DNA of 58,139 bases from Glycomyces algeriensis. GTDB taxonomy: Bacteria; Actinomycetota; Actinomycetes; Mycobacteriales; Micromonosporaceae. Below the pieces are notes generated by a model, which was not told the DNA's origin, did not search any database, and saw nothing but the letters and a program-made list of their open reading frames with translations. Shown one piece after another: positions 15,962 through 24,261 of the stretch. Location of the stretch: contig NZ_JAPZVR010000014.1 of the NCBI RefSeq assembly GCF_027622855.1, positions 1 through 58,139 on the forward strand, in the 5' to 3' direction. Within the stretch, counting starts at the first letter, position 1, and each line of letters starts with the position of its first letter. A program made the position numbers and the translations under genes.

Positions 15962-15978
15962 CCCGAGTGAACCATTTC

Positions 15979-16009
15979 ACGGGCCTTCCTACCTGGTAGG
16001 AAGGCCCGT
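15979..16009 (+). terminator. Rho-independent terminator of ftsH
   Basis: ACGGGCCTTCCTACC and its complement form a long stem, followed by TTTTCGC. It is one of the clearest intrinsic terminators in the window. Confidence 0.9.
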
Positions 16010-16070
16010 TTTCGCACTTGGGAAGGGTCACGTGGTGGCGAAGCACACTGGGCGTGTCAGGGGGAACCCG

Positions 16071-16076
16071 TAAGCT
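16071..16076 (+). promoter_or_regulatory. Putative -10 box (TAAGCT) for leaderless folE
   Basis: TAAGCT ends 6 nt before the folE ATG at 16083 and there is no Shine-Dalgarno sequence. Confidence 0.45.
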
Positions 16077-16082
16077 TGTGCG

Positions 16083-16721
16083 ATGGCTGAACTCGACAAC
16101 CTGGCCGCCCGACTCATCGACGGCCGCATCAACGGCAGCCCCGTCGAAGACGCGGTGGACCTGGGCCGGATCGAAGCCGCCGTCAGGGAGATCCTGACGG
16201 CCATCGGCGACGACCCCGACCGCCCCGGCCTCCAGGAGACCCCACGCCGCGTCGCCCGCGCCTACGCCGAACTCTTCGCCGGGCTGCGCGTCGACCCCGG
16301 CGAGGTCCTCAAGACCTCCTTCGACGAGAACCACAACGAACTGGTCCTCGTCCGCGACATCGACGTCCAGTCGTTCTGCGAGCACCACCTGCTGCCGTTC
16401 ACCGGCGTCGCCCACGTCGGCTACATCCCCGGCCCCGCCGGGAAGATCGTCGGCCTCTCCAAACTCGCCCGCCTCGTCGAGGTCTACGCCCGCCGCCCCC
16501 AGGTGCAGGAGCGGTTCACCAGCCAGATCGCCGACCAGCTCTACTCGTCCCTCGAAGCGACCGGCGTCATCGTCGTCGTCGAATGCGAGCACACCTGCAT
16601 GTCCATGCGCGGCATCAGGAAGCAGGGCTCCCGGACCATCACGTCCGCAGTGCGCGGCACCATGCAGTCCGACGCCCGCACTCGCGCCGAGGCGATGTCG
16701 CTCCTGCGCGGCACCAACTGA
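16083..16721 (+). CDS. folE: GTP cyclohydrolase I
   Basis: A 212-residue type IA enzyme converting GTP to 7,8-dihydroneopterin triphosphate, the first step of folate synthesis. Zinc ligands are in [10 protein letters not shown] (Cys and His) and [11 protein letters not shown] (second Cys). [21 protein letters not shown] is the other family signature. The ftsH-folE order is conserved in actinobacteria, but the usual folP-folB-folK followers are absent; a calcium-repeat protein on the other strand follows. It is transcribed from its own promoter after the ftsH terminator. Confidence 0.97.
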   Translation: MAELDNLAARLIDGRINGSPVEDAVDLGRIEAAVREILTAIGDDPDRPGLQETPRRVARAYAELFAGLRVDPGEVLKTSFDENHNELVLVRDIDVQSFCEHHLLPFTGVAHVGYIPGPAGKIVGLSKLARLVEVYARRPQVQERFTSQIADQLYSSLEATGVIVVVECEHTCMSMRGIRKQGSRTITSAVRGTMQSDARTRAEAMSLLRGTN

Positions 16722-16755
16722 CACAAGGCGCCGCCCGATCGGCGCCCGGGAACGC

Positions 16756-16785
16756 GAAGAGGCCGGATGCGCTGCATCCGGCCTT
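16756..16785. terminator. Terminator after folE
   Basis: GGCCGGATGC pairs with GCATCCGGCC, extended by GAAG/CTTC with one bulged A. It lies between the convergent folE and the acidic repeat protein. Confidence 0.75.
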
Positions 16786-16838
16786 CGCTATGAGGGCGAG
16801 CGAGCCTAGGGGTGTCCAGGCATCGGAACGCTCGGTTG

Positions 16839-17504
16839 TTAGATGACCTGACCGGTCTGCGACTGGAAGGAGTCGCCCTCCGGCACGGCCTCGGTGTACG
16901 CGGTGTCGAGGAAGCCGTCCTCGTCCGTGTCGCTGAGCACGGTGTCGGCGGTGCCGTCCGCGTTCGAGTCGACCGAGATCTCGTCCACGAGGCCGTCGGC
17001 GTTGTAGTCGGTGGCCACGGTGTCGGCGTAGCCGTCGCCGTTCGAGTCGGTCGCGACCGAGTCGATGTAGCCGTCCGCGTTCGAGTCGGTCGAGACCTGG
17101 TCGGTGATGCCGTCGCCGTCGGTGTCCGACTCGTAGGTGTCGATGAGGCCGTCGCCGTCGGTGTCCGAAGCGAAGGACTCGATGGAGCCGTCGCCGTCGG
17201 CGTCCACCGACAGCTCGTCCGAGATGCCGTCGCCGTCGTAGTCCACGGCCATGGCCTCGGCGTCGCCGTCACCGTCGGAGTCGATCAGGGTCACGCCGTC
17301 GCTCGAGATGGTCTCGTCGGCGTAGCCGTCACCGTCGACGTCGAAGGTCTCGGTGACCGTGGAGACGGAGGTGTCGTCCTCGGCGTAGAGGTCTTCCTCG
17401 GCGGTGTAGTCGGTGGTGGCCTCGTCGGTGTAGGTCTCCTCCTCGGCGGTGTAGTCCTCGGCGGTGACGTCTTCTTCGACAGCGGCTTCGTCGTACTCGC
17501 TCAT
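16839..17504 (-). CDS. Acidic protein with 13-residue DxDxDG calcium-type repeats
   Basis: A 221-residue, extremely acidic protein. Residues 1-50 are Glu/Asp/Thr/Tyr-rich with recurring YTAEE-like pieces. From about residue 56 there are eleven DxDxDG or DxNxDG loops, the last ten in a strict 13-residue period of the type DTDGDGLIDTYES. Such loops resemble thrombospondin type 3 and dockerin-like calcium sites. No signal peptide, lipobox, sorting signal or membrane segment is visible, which is unusual for this repeat class. The ATG is preceded by GGATGGAAGAGCT. Calcium binding is inferred; the role is unknown. Confidence 0.75.
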   Translation of the reverse strand: MSEYDEAAVEEDVTAEDYTAEEETYTDEATTDYTAEEDLYAEDDTSVSTVTETFDVDGDGYADETISSDGVTLIDSDGDGDAEAMAVDYDGDGISDELSVDADGDGSIESFASDTDGDGLIDTYESDTDGDGITDQVSTDSNADGYIDSVATDSNGDGYADTVATDYNADGLVDEISVDSNADGTADTVLSDTDEDGFLDTAYTEAVPEGDSFQSQTGQVI

Positions 17505-17574
17505 AGCTCTTCCATCCTTAGATCTTGAGGTGTTCCGTGCTTGTGAAGAGAACTCTACGATCCTCGCGAGGGCC

Positions 17575-18237
17575 GTGAATCCCCAGAGTGTGCCAACCCC
17601 CTATGCTTTCTTCCGGTCACCCTGGCACCCGCCTGTCACACCATGTCTGGAGCTCCCATTGGGCTTGTCCGGCAATGCCTTCGACGTTCCCGAACCGCCT
17701 CCGGCCCTGGTCCCGGTACCCGCGACGCGCGCGTTCGACCTCCACTCCTCGCGGGTGATCGCCGGCGCGGCGGGCTGCGGCTGGCAGTTCGACCTCCGCG
17801 CCGACGACCCGGTGACACGGGACGGCATGCTGGTGGTCCCCTTGATATCCGAGGCCGACTACTACCGCGCGGTCGACGGCGACGGCGACGCCTACGCGAG
17901 CCTCGTACCGGCCGCCGACGTGTACGTGCAGAAGCCCGAACCCGGCACCGGCGCACCGCGACCGGGCTACCTCATCGAGCGCCTCACCGACCCCGACTCG
18001 CCGCCGATCCGCCGCCCCTACCCGGCCTCGGACGTGCCCGGCCTCATCGGCCAGCGCGTCTGGTACTGGACCGACGGCGGGTTCAGGGACGACTTCCGCT
18101 GCGTCTCAGAGGCGTTCGAGCTCGACGGCGACTTCTGCGTGCGGGTCGTCGAGGAGCGCGCCTGGTACCGGTGGCAGCGCTCGGGGACGATCCCGAAGGC
18201 GCAGGACGCGTTCATCCAGCATCTGTGGACGCAGTGA
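17575..18237 (+). CDS. Hypothetical protein
   Basis: About 220 residues, no family recognised. The body reads as real protein (WQFDLRADDP, DGMLVVPLISEADYYRAVDGDGDAYASLVP, GQRVWYWTDGGFRDDF, VRVVEERAWYRWQRSG) and is soluble with no signal peptide. The frame is open upstream to 17464, inside the divergent gene, so the start is uncertain. I chose the GTG at 17575, which lies 13 nt after a TACGAT box; GTG 17590 and TTG 17659 are alternatives. The last 90 residues, rich in Trp and Tyr, look most conserved in character. Confidence 0.55.
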   Translation: MNPQSVPTPYAFFRSPWHPPVTPCLELPLGLSGNAFDVPEPPPALVPVPATRAFDLHSSRVIAGAAGCGWQFDLRADDPVTRDGMLVVPLISEADYYRAVDGDGDAYASLVPAADVYVQKPEPGTGAPRPGYLIERLTDPDSPPIRRPYPASDVPGLIGQRVWYWTDGGFRDDFRCVSEAFELDGDFCVRVVEERAWYRWQRSGTIPKAQDAFIQHLWTQ

Positions 18238-18263
18238 CGCTTCGGGGCCGACGAAAACGGCGC

Positions 18264-18450
18264 GAATGTGAACGCGGGCAAGGCTGGCGCCAGCCTTCAA
18301 AACGGACATCGTTGGGCCCCCAATAGCAAGGGTCGCATTCGGGTGCGACAGCCCTGGAATGTGAATGCCCGCAAGCGCGGGCGCCAGCCTGCAAAACGGA
18401 CATCGTTGGGCCCCCGGTATAAACCCTCGCATGGGGGTACGACATTTTCG
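18264..18450. repeat. Two copies of a 93-bp intergenic repeat
   Basis: Copies begin GAATGTGAA at 18264 and 18357. Both contain GGCGCCAGCCT, CAAAACGGACATCGTTGGGC and a CCCCC run, then diverge in a short AT-rich tail. The first copy carries a perfect GGCTGGCGCCAGCC palindrome. The preceding 25 bp look like a decayed third copy's tail. Confidence 0.9.
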
Positions 18451-18455
18451 CGGGG

Positions 18456-19619
18456 CTAGCTCTGCCAGAGCCTCGTCATCATCGCCTCGACGGCGATGCG
18501 GGGGCGGACGTTCGCTTCGATCGCCTTGCGGCACTCCAGGATCGCGTCGATGCGGCGGAGCAGGGACTCGGCGCTGAGCTTGCCGGCGGCCGCCCTGGTC
18601 GTGTCGGCCATGTCGAGGTGGATCGGGTCGACGCGGGCGCCGAAGCCGGCCGCGAGCGCGTCACGGTAGAACGCCGCGAGGTCGACCAGGGCCCGGTCGA
18701 GGGAGTCGCGCTGCGCCCGCGTGTCGCGGGTCTTCTGGCGCTTCTCCAGCTCCTTCAGGGCCGCCGCCGAGCCGCGCGCGGCCTTCGACGCGCCCTTCCC
18801 GGTGCCGCCCTTGCCGAGCGCGGTCTCCAGCGCTTCCTTCTCGGCCACCGACTGCTCGGTGTACACGCCCGAGGCCTCGGCCTCGGCGGCCTCGATCAGC
18901 TCGACCGCGGCCGTGAAGCACGCCCCGAGGCCGGTGAGGCGGCGCGGGATCTGCAGTACGTCGTGGCGTTTCGCCCGCGCCTCGGCGTCCGTGGCGAGCC
19001 GCCGGGCCCGGCCCACGTGTCCTTGCGCGGCAGCGGCGTAGAGCTCCGCTTCGCGCCGGTCGAGGCCGTCGCGCTGGACCAGCAGGTCCGCGATCGCCCC
19101 GGCCGGCGGCTGCCGCAGTCCGAGGACGCGGCAGCGGGAGCGGATGGTCACGGAGATCTCGGCCGGGTTGGTCGAGGGCGCGCAGAGCAGGAACACGGTC
19201 CGCTCCGGCGGTTCTTCGACGGCTTTCAGCAGGGCGTTCGCCGCCGCCTCGGTGAGGCGGTCGGCGTCTTCGACGATGAGGACCTGCCAGCGGCCCTGTG
19301 TGGGCGCGCGGCTGGCTTCGAGGATGAGGCGGCGCACCTGGTCGACGCCGAGCGTCAGGCCTTCGGGGATGACGCGGGTGACGTCGGCGTGCGTGCCGCC
19401 GAGGACCGTGTGGCAGGTGTGGCAGTCGCCGCAGCCGCCTTGGGGGCATTGGAGGGCGGCGGCGAAGGCGACGGCCGCGGTGGAGCGGCCGGAGCCGGGC
19501 GGTCCGGTGAAGAGCCAGGCGTGGGTCATGCCGGTGCCGCGGGCGGCCTCGGCGAGGATCCGCTGGGCGTCGTCCTGCCCGACGAGCTCGCTGAACACGC
19601 CGGCGACATTCGCGCTCAC
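18456..19619 (-). CDS. holB: DNA polymerase III delta' subunit
   Basis: A 387-residue clamp-loader ATPase-fold protein that helps open and load the sliding clamp. Walker A is GPPGSGRS (39-46). The zinc-binding cysteines are C58, C63, C66 and C69 (CPQGGCGDCHTC). IVEDADRL and NALLKAVEEPPERTVFLL follow, then the sensor motif in TIRSRCR. The C-terminal collar domain is longer than average, with a Lys/Gly/Ala linker around GKGGTGKGASKAARGS. Its ATG overlaps the stop of the MFS-Tmk gene by 4 bp, so the two are translationally coupled. Confidence 0.93.
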   Translation of the reverse strand: MSANVAGVFSELVGQDDAQRILAEAARGTGMTHAWLFTGPPGSGRSTAAVAFAAALQCPQGGCGDCHTCHTVLGGTHADVTRVIPEGLTLGVDQVRRLILEASRAPTQGRWQVLIVEDADRLTEAAANALLKAVEEPPERTVFLLCAPSTNPAEISVTIRSRCRVLGLRQPPAGAIADLLVQRDGLDRREAELYAAAAQGHVGRARRLATDAEARAKRHDVLQIPRRLTGLGACFTAAVELIEAAEAEASGVYTEQSVAEKEALETALGKGGTGKGASKAARGSAAALKELEKRQKTRDTRAQRDSLDRALVDLAAFYRDALAAGFGARVDPIHLDMADTTRAAAGKLSAESLLRRIDAILECRKAIEANVRPRIAVEAMMTRLWQS

Positions 19620-21868
19620 GGGCGGCTGGCCTCTTCGGCGACGGTGTCCCAGCCGTAGTCCTTGGTGGATTGGGCGGTGGGTGCGGCGTCGGGCTTGCCG
19701 GTGCCGTTCCGGGTGGTGTCGTGGGGCGCGGTGTCGTTCTGGGTGGTGTCGTGCTGCGGGTTCTTGTTCCCTTTGGCGCCGTTGCGGGTGGCGTCGAGGC
19801 CGGGCCAGCCGGTCTCGGTGCGGGTGGTCCGGGTGCGGATGTCGAGGCGTTCGGCGACGGCGGCGCGCACGCGGGCGGCGATCTCGTCGGGGGTGCCGCC
19901 GGCTTCGATGACGAGGTACCGGCCGGAGTCGGCGGCGGCGAGCTGGAGGAACGTCTCGCGGACCTTCTCGTGGTATTCGAGCTGCTCCTGCTCGAGGCGG
20001 TCGCCGTCGCCGCCGGCCTTGGCGCGGTGGAGGCCGTCGGCGGGGTCGACGTCGAGGAGGACGGTGAGATCGGGCTTGAGGCCGCCGGTGGCCCAGGTGG
20101 AGACCCAGGCGATCTCGTCCTTGCCGAGAGCGCGGCCGGAGCCCTGGTAGGCGATGGAGGAGTCGATGTAGCGGTCGGAGACGACGACGGCGCCGCGTTC
20201 GAGGGCCGGGCGGATGACCTTGTCGACGTGCTGGGCGCGGTCGGCGGCGAACAGGAGCGCTTCGGCGCGCGGAGTGGGAGTGGAGGCGCCGCCGCTGTTT
20301 TCAGGGGCGCTGTCCAGGACGAGGGAGCGGATGCGCATGCCGATGTCGGTGGCGCCGGGCTCGCGGGTGAGGACGGCCTCGTAGCCGCGGAGCTTGAGCC
20401 ACGCGGCGAGTTTGACGGACTGCGTGGACTTGCCGGCGCCTTCGCCGCCTTCGAAGACGACGAAGAAGCCGGTGCCGGCGACCGGTTCGGCGGCCGTGAG
20501 CGGGCGGCCGCGCAGGGAGGACCAGAGGTCGGCGAAGACGGGCACGCCGGGCTTGTCGTCCATGGACTTGAAGGCGGTGACGCCGAGCCAGACGACGAGG
20601 GCGGCGGCGATGAACAGGAGGATGCGGCTCATCGAGAGGGGCACGTCCGCGAAGCCGAGGTCGAGGCTGCGGGCGGCCTGCCAGCCGGCGAGGGGCGCGG
20701 CGATCGTCATGGAGAGCATGAGGATGACGCGCGCGGAGACGGCGATGAACGCGAACATGCGGCCGCGGATCTCGTCCTCGGTCTCGCGCTGCAGGAGCGT
20801 GATCCCGGCGAGGAACGCCATGCCGGCGCCGAGGCCGATGATGAGGGAGCCGATGACGGAGAAGACCATGTGCGGGGCGACCGCGTCGAGCGCGAGGCCC
20901 GTGCCGGCGAGGACGATGCTCATGCCGAACCAGCGCAGCCGCGAGAGTTCGCCGATGAGCTTGGGTCCGAAGGCGATGCCGCAGCCGAGGCCGAGGAAGA
21001 GGAACACCGCGAGGGTGTAGAACGCGGCTTCGCCCGCGCCGAGGGTGGTGGCGTAGACGGTGCCGACGCCGATGAGGATGCCGGCGCCGCTGAACGCGCC
21101 GAGCATGCCGACGATGAGCCCCCGCACGCGTTCGGAGGTGCGCAGGTAGGACCAGCCTTCGACGAAGTCGTGCCAGACGCTGGAGGTCTTCGCGGCGGCC
21201 TCGCCGATGCGGCCGGAGATCTCCGGGATGAAGAAGTAGACGGTGACGGCGAGGATCGCGAACATCGCGGCCGTGAGGTAGAGCGCGATGACCATCGGCT
21301 CGGCCCAGGTGCCGAGGTTCGACCAGACCGCGGAGCCGCGTTCGAGGATCGCGAGGACGGCGAAGGCGAGCGGCGGGGCGATGCCGTACGTGGTGGCGAG
21401 GCTGAGCTGGTTGGCGGCCTCGTACTTCTCCGGCGGGAGGAGGTTCGGGACGGCCGCTTCCTTCGCGGGCGACCAGATGAGGACCGCCCCCTCGATGCAG
21501 AGCTGGGCGATGGCGAGCCAGGCGACGGTGACGGCGGTGTTGTCGGTGATGAGGTAGACCGTCGGGACCGAGGCGATGAGGAGGAAGCGGGCGGTGTCGC
21601 AGGCAGCCATGGTCTTGCGCCGGTCGAACCGGTCGGCGAAGACGCCCGCGACCGGGCCGAGCACCAGGGACGGCAGGAGCCGCAGCACGATCGTGGCCGA
21701 GAACGCCGCGCCCTTGGCCGCCGGGTCGTCGAACAGGGACTGGGCGAATCCGGCGGTGGCGAAGATGGCCAGCCAGTCGCCGAAGGAGGCCAGTCCGAGG
21801 ACGGTCCAGAGGCGTCTGAACGGCCGGATCCGCAGCACCGTCTGGATGTCGCCAAGGGTGTTCGCCAT
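19616..21868 (-). CDS. tmk: MFS transporter/thymidylate kinase fusion protein
   Basis: A 750-residue fusion. Residues 1-435 form an MFS-type membrane protein with about 11-12 helices (DRFDRRKTMAACD after helix 2). A linker leads to dTMP kinase from about 465: P-loop VFEGGEGAGKST (472-482), TREPG, and DRYIDSSIAYQGSGR, ending near residue 675. A Thr/Asn/Asp-rich tail of about 70 residues follows. The kinase phosphorylates dTMP to dTDP and is essential for DNA synthesis; what the transporter carries is unknown. This fusion is known in some actinobacterial lineages. Co-operonic with holB. Confidence 0.93.
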   Translation of the reverse strand: MANTLGDIQTVLRIRPFRRLWTVLGLASFGDWLAIFATAGFAQSLFDDPAAKGAAFSATIVLRLLPSLVLGPVAGVFADRFDRRKTMAACDTARFLLIASVPTVYLITDNTAVTVAWLAIAQLCIEGAVLIWSPAKEAAVPNLLPPEKYEAANQLSLATTYGIAPPLAFAVLAILERGSAVWSNLGTWAEPMVIALYLTAAMFAILAVTVYFFIPEISGRIGEAAAKTSSVWHDFVEGWSYLRTSERVRGLIVGMLGAFSGAGILIGVGTVYATTLGAGEAAFYTLAVFLFLGLGCGIAFGPKLIGELSRLRWFGMSIVLAGTGLALDAVAPHMVFSVIGSLIIGLGAGMAFLAGITLLQRETEDEIRGRMFAFIAVSARVILMLSMTIAAPLAGWQAARSLDLGFADVPLSMSRILLFIAAALVVWLGVTAFKSMDDKPGVPVFADLWSSLRGRPLTAAEPVAGTGFFVVFEGGEGAGKSTQSVKLAAWLKLRGYEAVLTREPGATDIGMRIRSLVLDSAPENSGGASTPTPRAEALLFAADRAQHVDKVIRPALERGAVVVSDRYIDSSIAYQGSGRALGKDEIAWVSTWATGGLKPDLTVLLDVDPADGLHRAKAGGDGDRLEQEQLEYHEKVRETFLQLAAADSGRYLVIEAGGTPDEIAARVRAAVAERLDIRTRTTRTETGWPGLDATRNGAKGNKNPQHDTTQNDTAPHDTTRNGTGKPDAAPTAQSTKDYGWDTVAEEASRP

Positions 21869-21974
21869 GCTGCTCCTCGAAAGTCAGAGACCGCACCGGG
21901 TCGACTACGAGACTAGTCGGCCCGGTGCGGTCCCATGCCCTGGCGCGGTGGTTTGAGTGGCCTGGGACCCCCGA

Positions 21975-22646
21975 TTACGGGAGGCGGCGCCCGAGGTAGT
22001 CGCAGACGACGTCGGCGGCTTCGGCGATGGACGCGGAGCAGCCCTCCGGGTCGCGGCGGAAGGCCAGGCGGACCAGGGCCTGCCCGGTCTCGACGGCCAC
22101 GGTGACGGTCTTGTTGAGCTCGTCGTCGCCGCCGATGCCGAAGCGCTGGGCGAGTCCGGCGAGGATCTGGTCGGCGATCACGTCGCCGCCGGTGGTGACG
22201 GCGTCGGCCCGGCCCGGGTCGATGGCGTCGGCCAGGTGGAGCACGCGGAAGCCGGGCGCGGTCCGGTACATCTGGACGTACTCGTCGATGGCGGCCTCGA
22301 CCCCGCCGCGCCAGTCGGCGGGCGGTTCGGCGTCGAAGCGGGCGGCGAGGCGCTCGAAGTACAGGTCGATGTAGCGCTGGCTCAGGGCTTCGGCAAGCGA
22401 GCGCTTGTCCCCGAAGAACTGGTAGACGGAGCCGATGGCGACGTCGGCGCGCTGGGCGATGGCGGTGGTCGAGAGCCGGTCGTAGCCGACCTCTTCGATC
22501 AGGTCCGCGGCGGCGTCCAGCATCCGGCGCACGCGCGCGGCCGAACGCTCCTGGACCGGCAGGCGCCGCAGCGAATGCGTGGCACCGAACTTGGACACCG
22601 GTGACATCGTGGGCTGCCTTGCGGCCGGCACGGTAGCAGTGCTCAT
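21975..22646 (-). CDS. TetR family transcriptional regulator
   Basis: A 223-residue repressor-type protein. A 25-residue N-terminal arm precedes the TetR DNA-binding domain: RVRRMLDAAADLIEEVGYDRLSTTAIA, then the helix-turn-helix AIAQRADVAIGSVYQFFGDK. The C-terminal ligand domain (YVQMYRTAPGFRVLHLADAI onward) gives no hint of the ligand. GGGGGAGACAACACC before the ATG at 22646 decides the start. It is divergent from mshA and lies downstream of no obvious partner; the shared 313-bp upstream region may contain its own operator. Confidence 0.9.
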   Translation of the reverse strand: MSTATVPAARQPTMSPVSKFGATHSLRRLPVQERSAARVRRMLDAAADLIEEVGYDRLSTTAIAQRADVAIGSVYQFFGDKRSLAEALSQRYIDLYFERLAARFDAEPPADWRGGVEAAIDEYVQMYRTAPGFRVLHLADAIDPGRADAVTTGGDVIADQILAGLAQRFGIGGDDELNKTVTVAVETGQALVRLAFRRDPEGCSASIAEAADVVCDYLGRRLP

Positions 22647-22959
22647 GGTGTTGTCTCCCCCCTGTGATGACAAGTATCCCCATCATGGACGACTTGCCCG
22701 GATTTGAGGCTCATTCCGGGTCGTGTCGCGAAGGAAATTCCAACTTCGGCCCTCGCGGTGCGATCAGGCGGTCTCGACCGTCATGTCGCGAAACGACTTG
22801 ACGCGTTGCGGAGTTCATCACTCTCACGGTTGTGGCGGTTGTGCGTGAACACCCTGACACGGAAGGATTGCGAGGGTTTTGCGCGTTGCTTCAGGGGACG
22901 AGCAGCGGACATACAAGCCTCGCGGGCTTTCTTTCAAGCCCGCGGGAGAGGACGACCAC
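22647..22959. promoter_or_regulatory. tetR/mshA divergent control region
   Basis: TGTCGCGAA occurs at 22724 and again at 22784, exactly 60 bp apart on the same strand. A hairpin with 9-bp arms (CGCGGGCTT, 22921-22944) sits just before the mshA ribosome-binding site. These are candidate operators and a leader structure; no regulator is proven. Confidence 0.45.
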
Positions 22960-24261
22960 ATGCAGCAGCGGCGCACACCGGCCTTCAGGGCACGATGCCG
23001 AAAGCAGAACGTCCGTCGCGTAGCGATGGTCTCGGTGCACACCTCCCCGCTGGCGCAGCCCGGCACGGGCGACGCCGGCGGCATGAACGTGTACGTCCTC
23101 AACACCGCCCGCGAACTCGCCCGCTCCGGCGTCGAGGTCGAGGTGTTCACCCGCGCCACCAGCTCCGACGAGCCCCCCACGGTGGAGGCCGCGCCCGGCG
23201 TCCTCGTCCACCACCTCCCCGCCGGCCCCTTCGAGGGCCTCTCCAAGAACGACCTCCCCACGCAGCTGTGCGCGTTCACCGGCGGGCTCCTGCGCGCCGA
23301 GGCCCACAACCGGCCCGGCCACTACGACCTCATCCACGCCCACTACTGGCTCTCCGGCCAGGCCGCGTGGGTCGCCGCCGACCGGTGGGGCGTGCCGCTC
23401 GTACAGACCTTCCACACCCTCGCCAAAGTGAAGAACGCGCAGCTCGCCGAAGGCGACTCCCCCGAGCCCATCGGCCGCGTCGTCGGCGAGGAGCAGATCA
23501 CCACCGAAGCCGACCTCCTCATCGCCAACACCGCCGCCGAAGCCGCGGAGCTGCAGCGCTACTACGGCGCCGACGAGCGCCGCGTCGAGGTCATCCACCC
23601 CGGCGTCGACCTCGGCGTCTTCCGCCCCGGCGACCGGTACGCCGCCCGCCAGGCCCTCGGCCTGCCCCAGGACGCGCTCGTCGTCGCGTTCGTCGGCCGC
23701 ATCCAGCCCGCCAAAGCGCCGGACGTGCTCCTGCGCGGCCTCGCGCGCCTGCGCGAGACCGACCCGCTCCTGGCCGAGCGCATCGTCCCCGTCTTCGTCG
23801 GCGGGCCCTCCAACACCGACCTGTACTGGCTCCCCAAACTCGCCGGCGAACTCGGCCTCGGCGACCGCGTCCAATGGCGCACCCCCCGCTCGGGCGAAGC
23901 GCTCGCCCAGGTCTACCGGGCCGCCGACGCCGTCGCCGTCCCCAGCTACAACGAGTCGTTCGGCCTCGTCGCCCTCGAAGCCCAGGCCGCCGGCACCCCC
24001 GTCATCGCCGCGAAAGTCGGCGGCCTCACCACCGCCGTCGCCGACGGCGCCTCCGGCCTCCTCGTCGACACCCACCGCGCCGACGACTGGGCCGCCGCCC
24101 TCGGCCGCCTCATGGGCGACGGCGCACTCCGCGAACGCCTCGCCGCCGGCGCCCGCACCCACGCCGCGCTCTTCTCCTGGCAGACCACCGCCGAAGGCCT
24201 CAGCGGCGCCTACCGGCGCGCCCTCCTCGCCCGCTCCCAGGCGATTACCCTGAACCGGTGA
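22960..24261 (+). CDS. mshA: D-inositol-3-phosphate glycosyltransferase (mycothiol step 1)
   Basis: A 433-residue GT-B fold, GT4-family enzyme transferring GlcNAc from UDP-GlcNAc to 1L-inositol-3-phosphate. Family features: [23 protein letters not shown] at the N-terminus, [12 protein letters not shown], the [15 protein letters not shown] start of the second domain, and the nucleotide-binding [30 protein letters not shown] precedes the ATG at 22960, within a longer open frame. It is followed by ybjN with overlapping stop/start, as in mycobacteria (mshA-Rv0487). Cytoplasmic. Confidence 0.95.
   Translation: MQQRRTPAFRARCRKQNVRRVAMVSVHTSPLAQPGTGDAGGMNVYVLNTARELARSGVEVEVFTRATSSDEPPTVEAAPGVLVHHLPAGPFEGLSKNDLPTQLCAFTGGLLRAEAHNRPGHYDLIHAHYWLSGQAAWVAADRWGVPLVQTFHTLAKVKNAQLAEGDSPEPIGRVVGEEQITTEADLLIANTAAEAAELQRYYGADERRVEVIHPGVDLGVFRPGDRYAARQALGLPQDALVVAFVGRIQPAKAPDVLLRGLARLRETDPLLAERIVPVFVGGPSNTDLYWLPKLAGELGLGDRVQWRTPRSGEALAQVYRAADAVAVPSYNESFGLVALEAQAAGTPVIAAKVGGLTTAVADGASGLLVDTHRADDWAAALGRLMGDGALRERLAAGARTHAALFSWQTTAEGLSGAYRRALLARSQAITLNR

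Noticed and set aside
18212..18445. Small minus-strand proteins beginning MSVL(K/Q)AGA
   Set aside because: They are translations of the 93-bp intergenic repeat, without ribosome-binding sites and repeated because the DNA is repeated.
19670..21916. A 748-codon plus-strand frame opposite the MFS-tmk fusion
   Set aside because: Low-complexity Gly/Asp/Glu/Ala translation and no motifs; shadow of the fusion gene.
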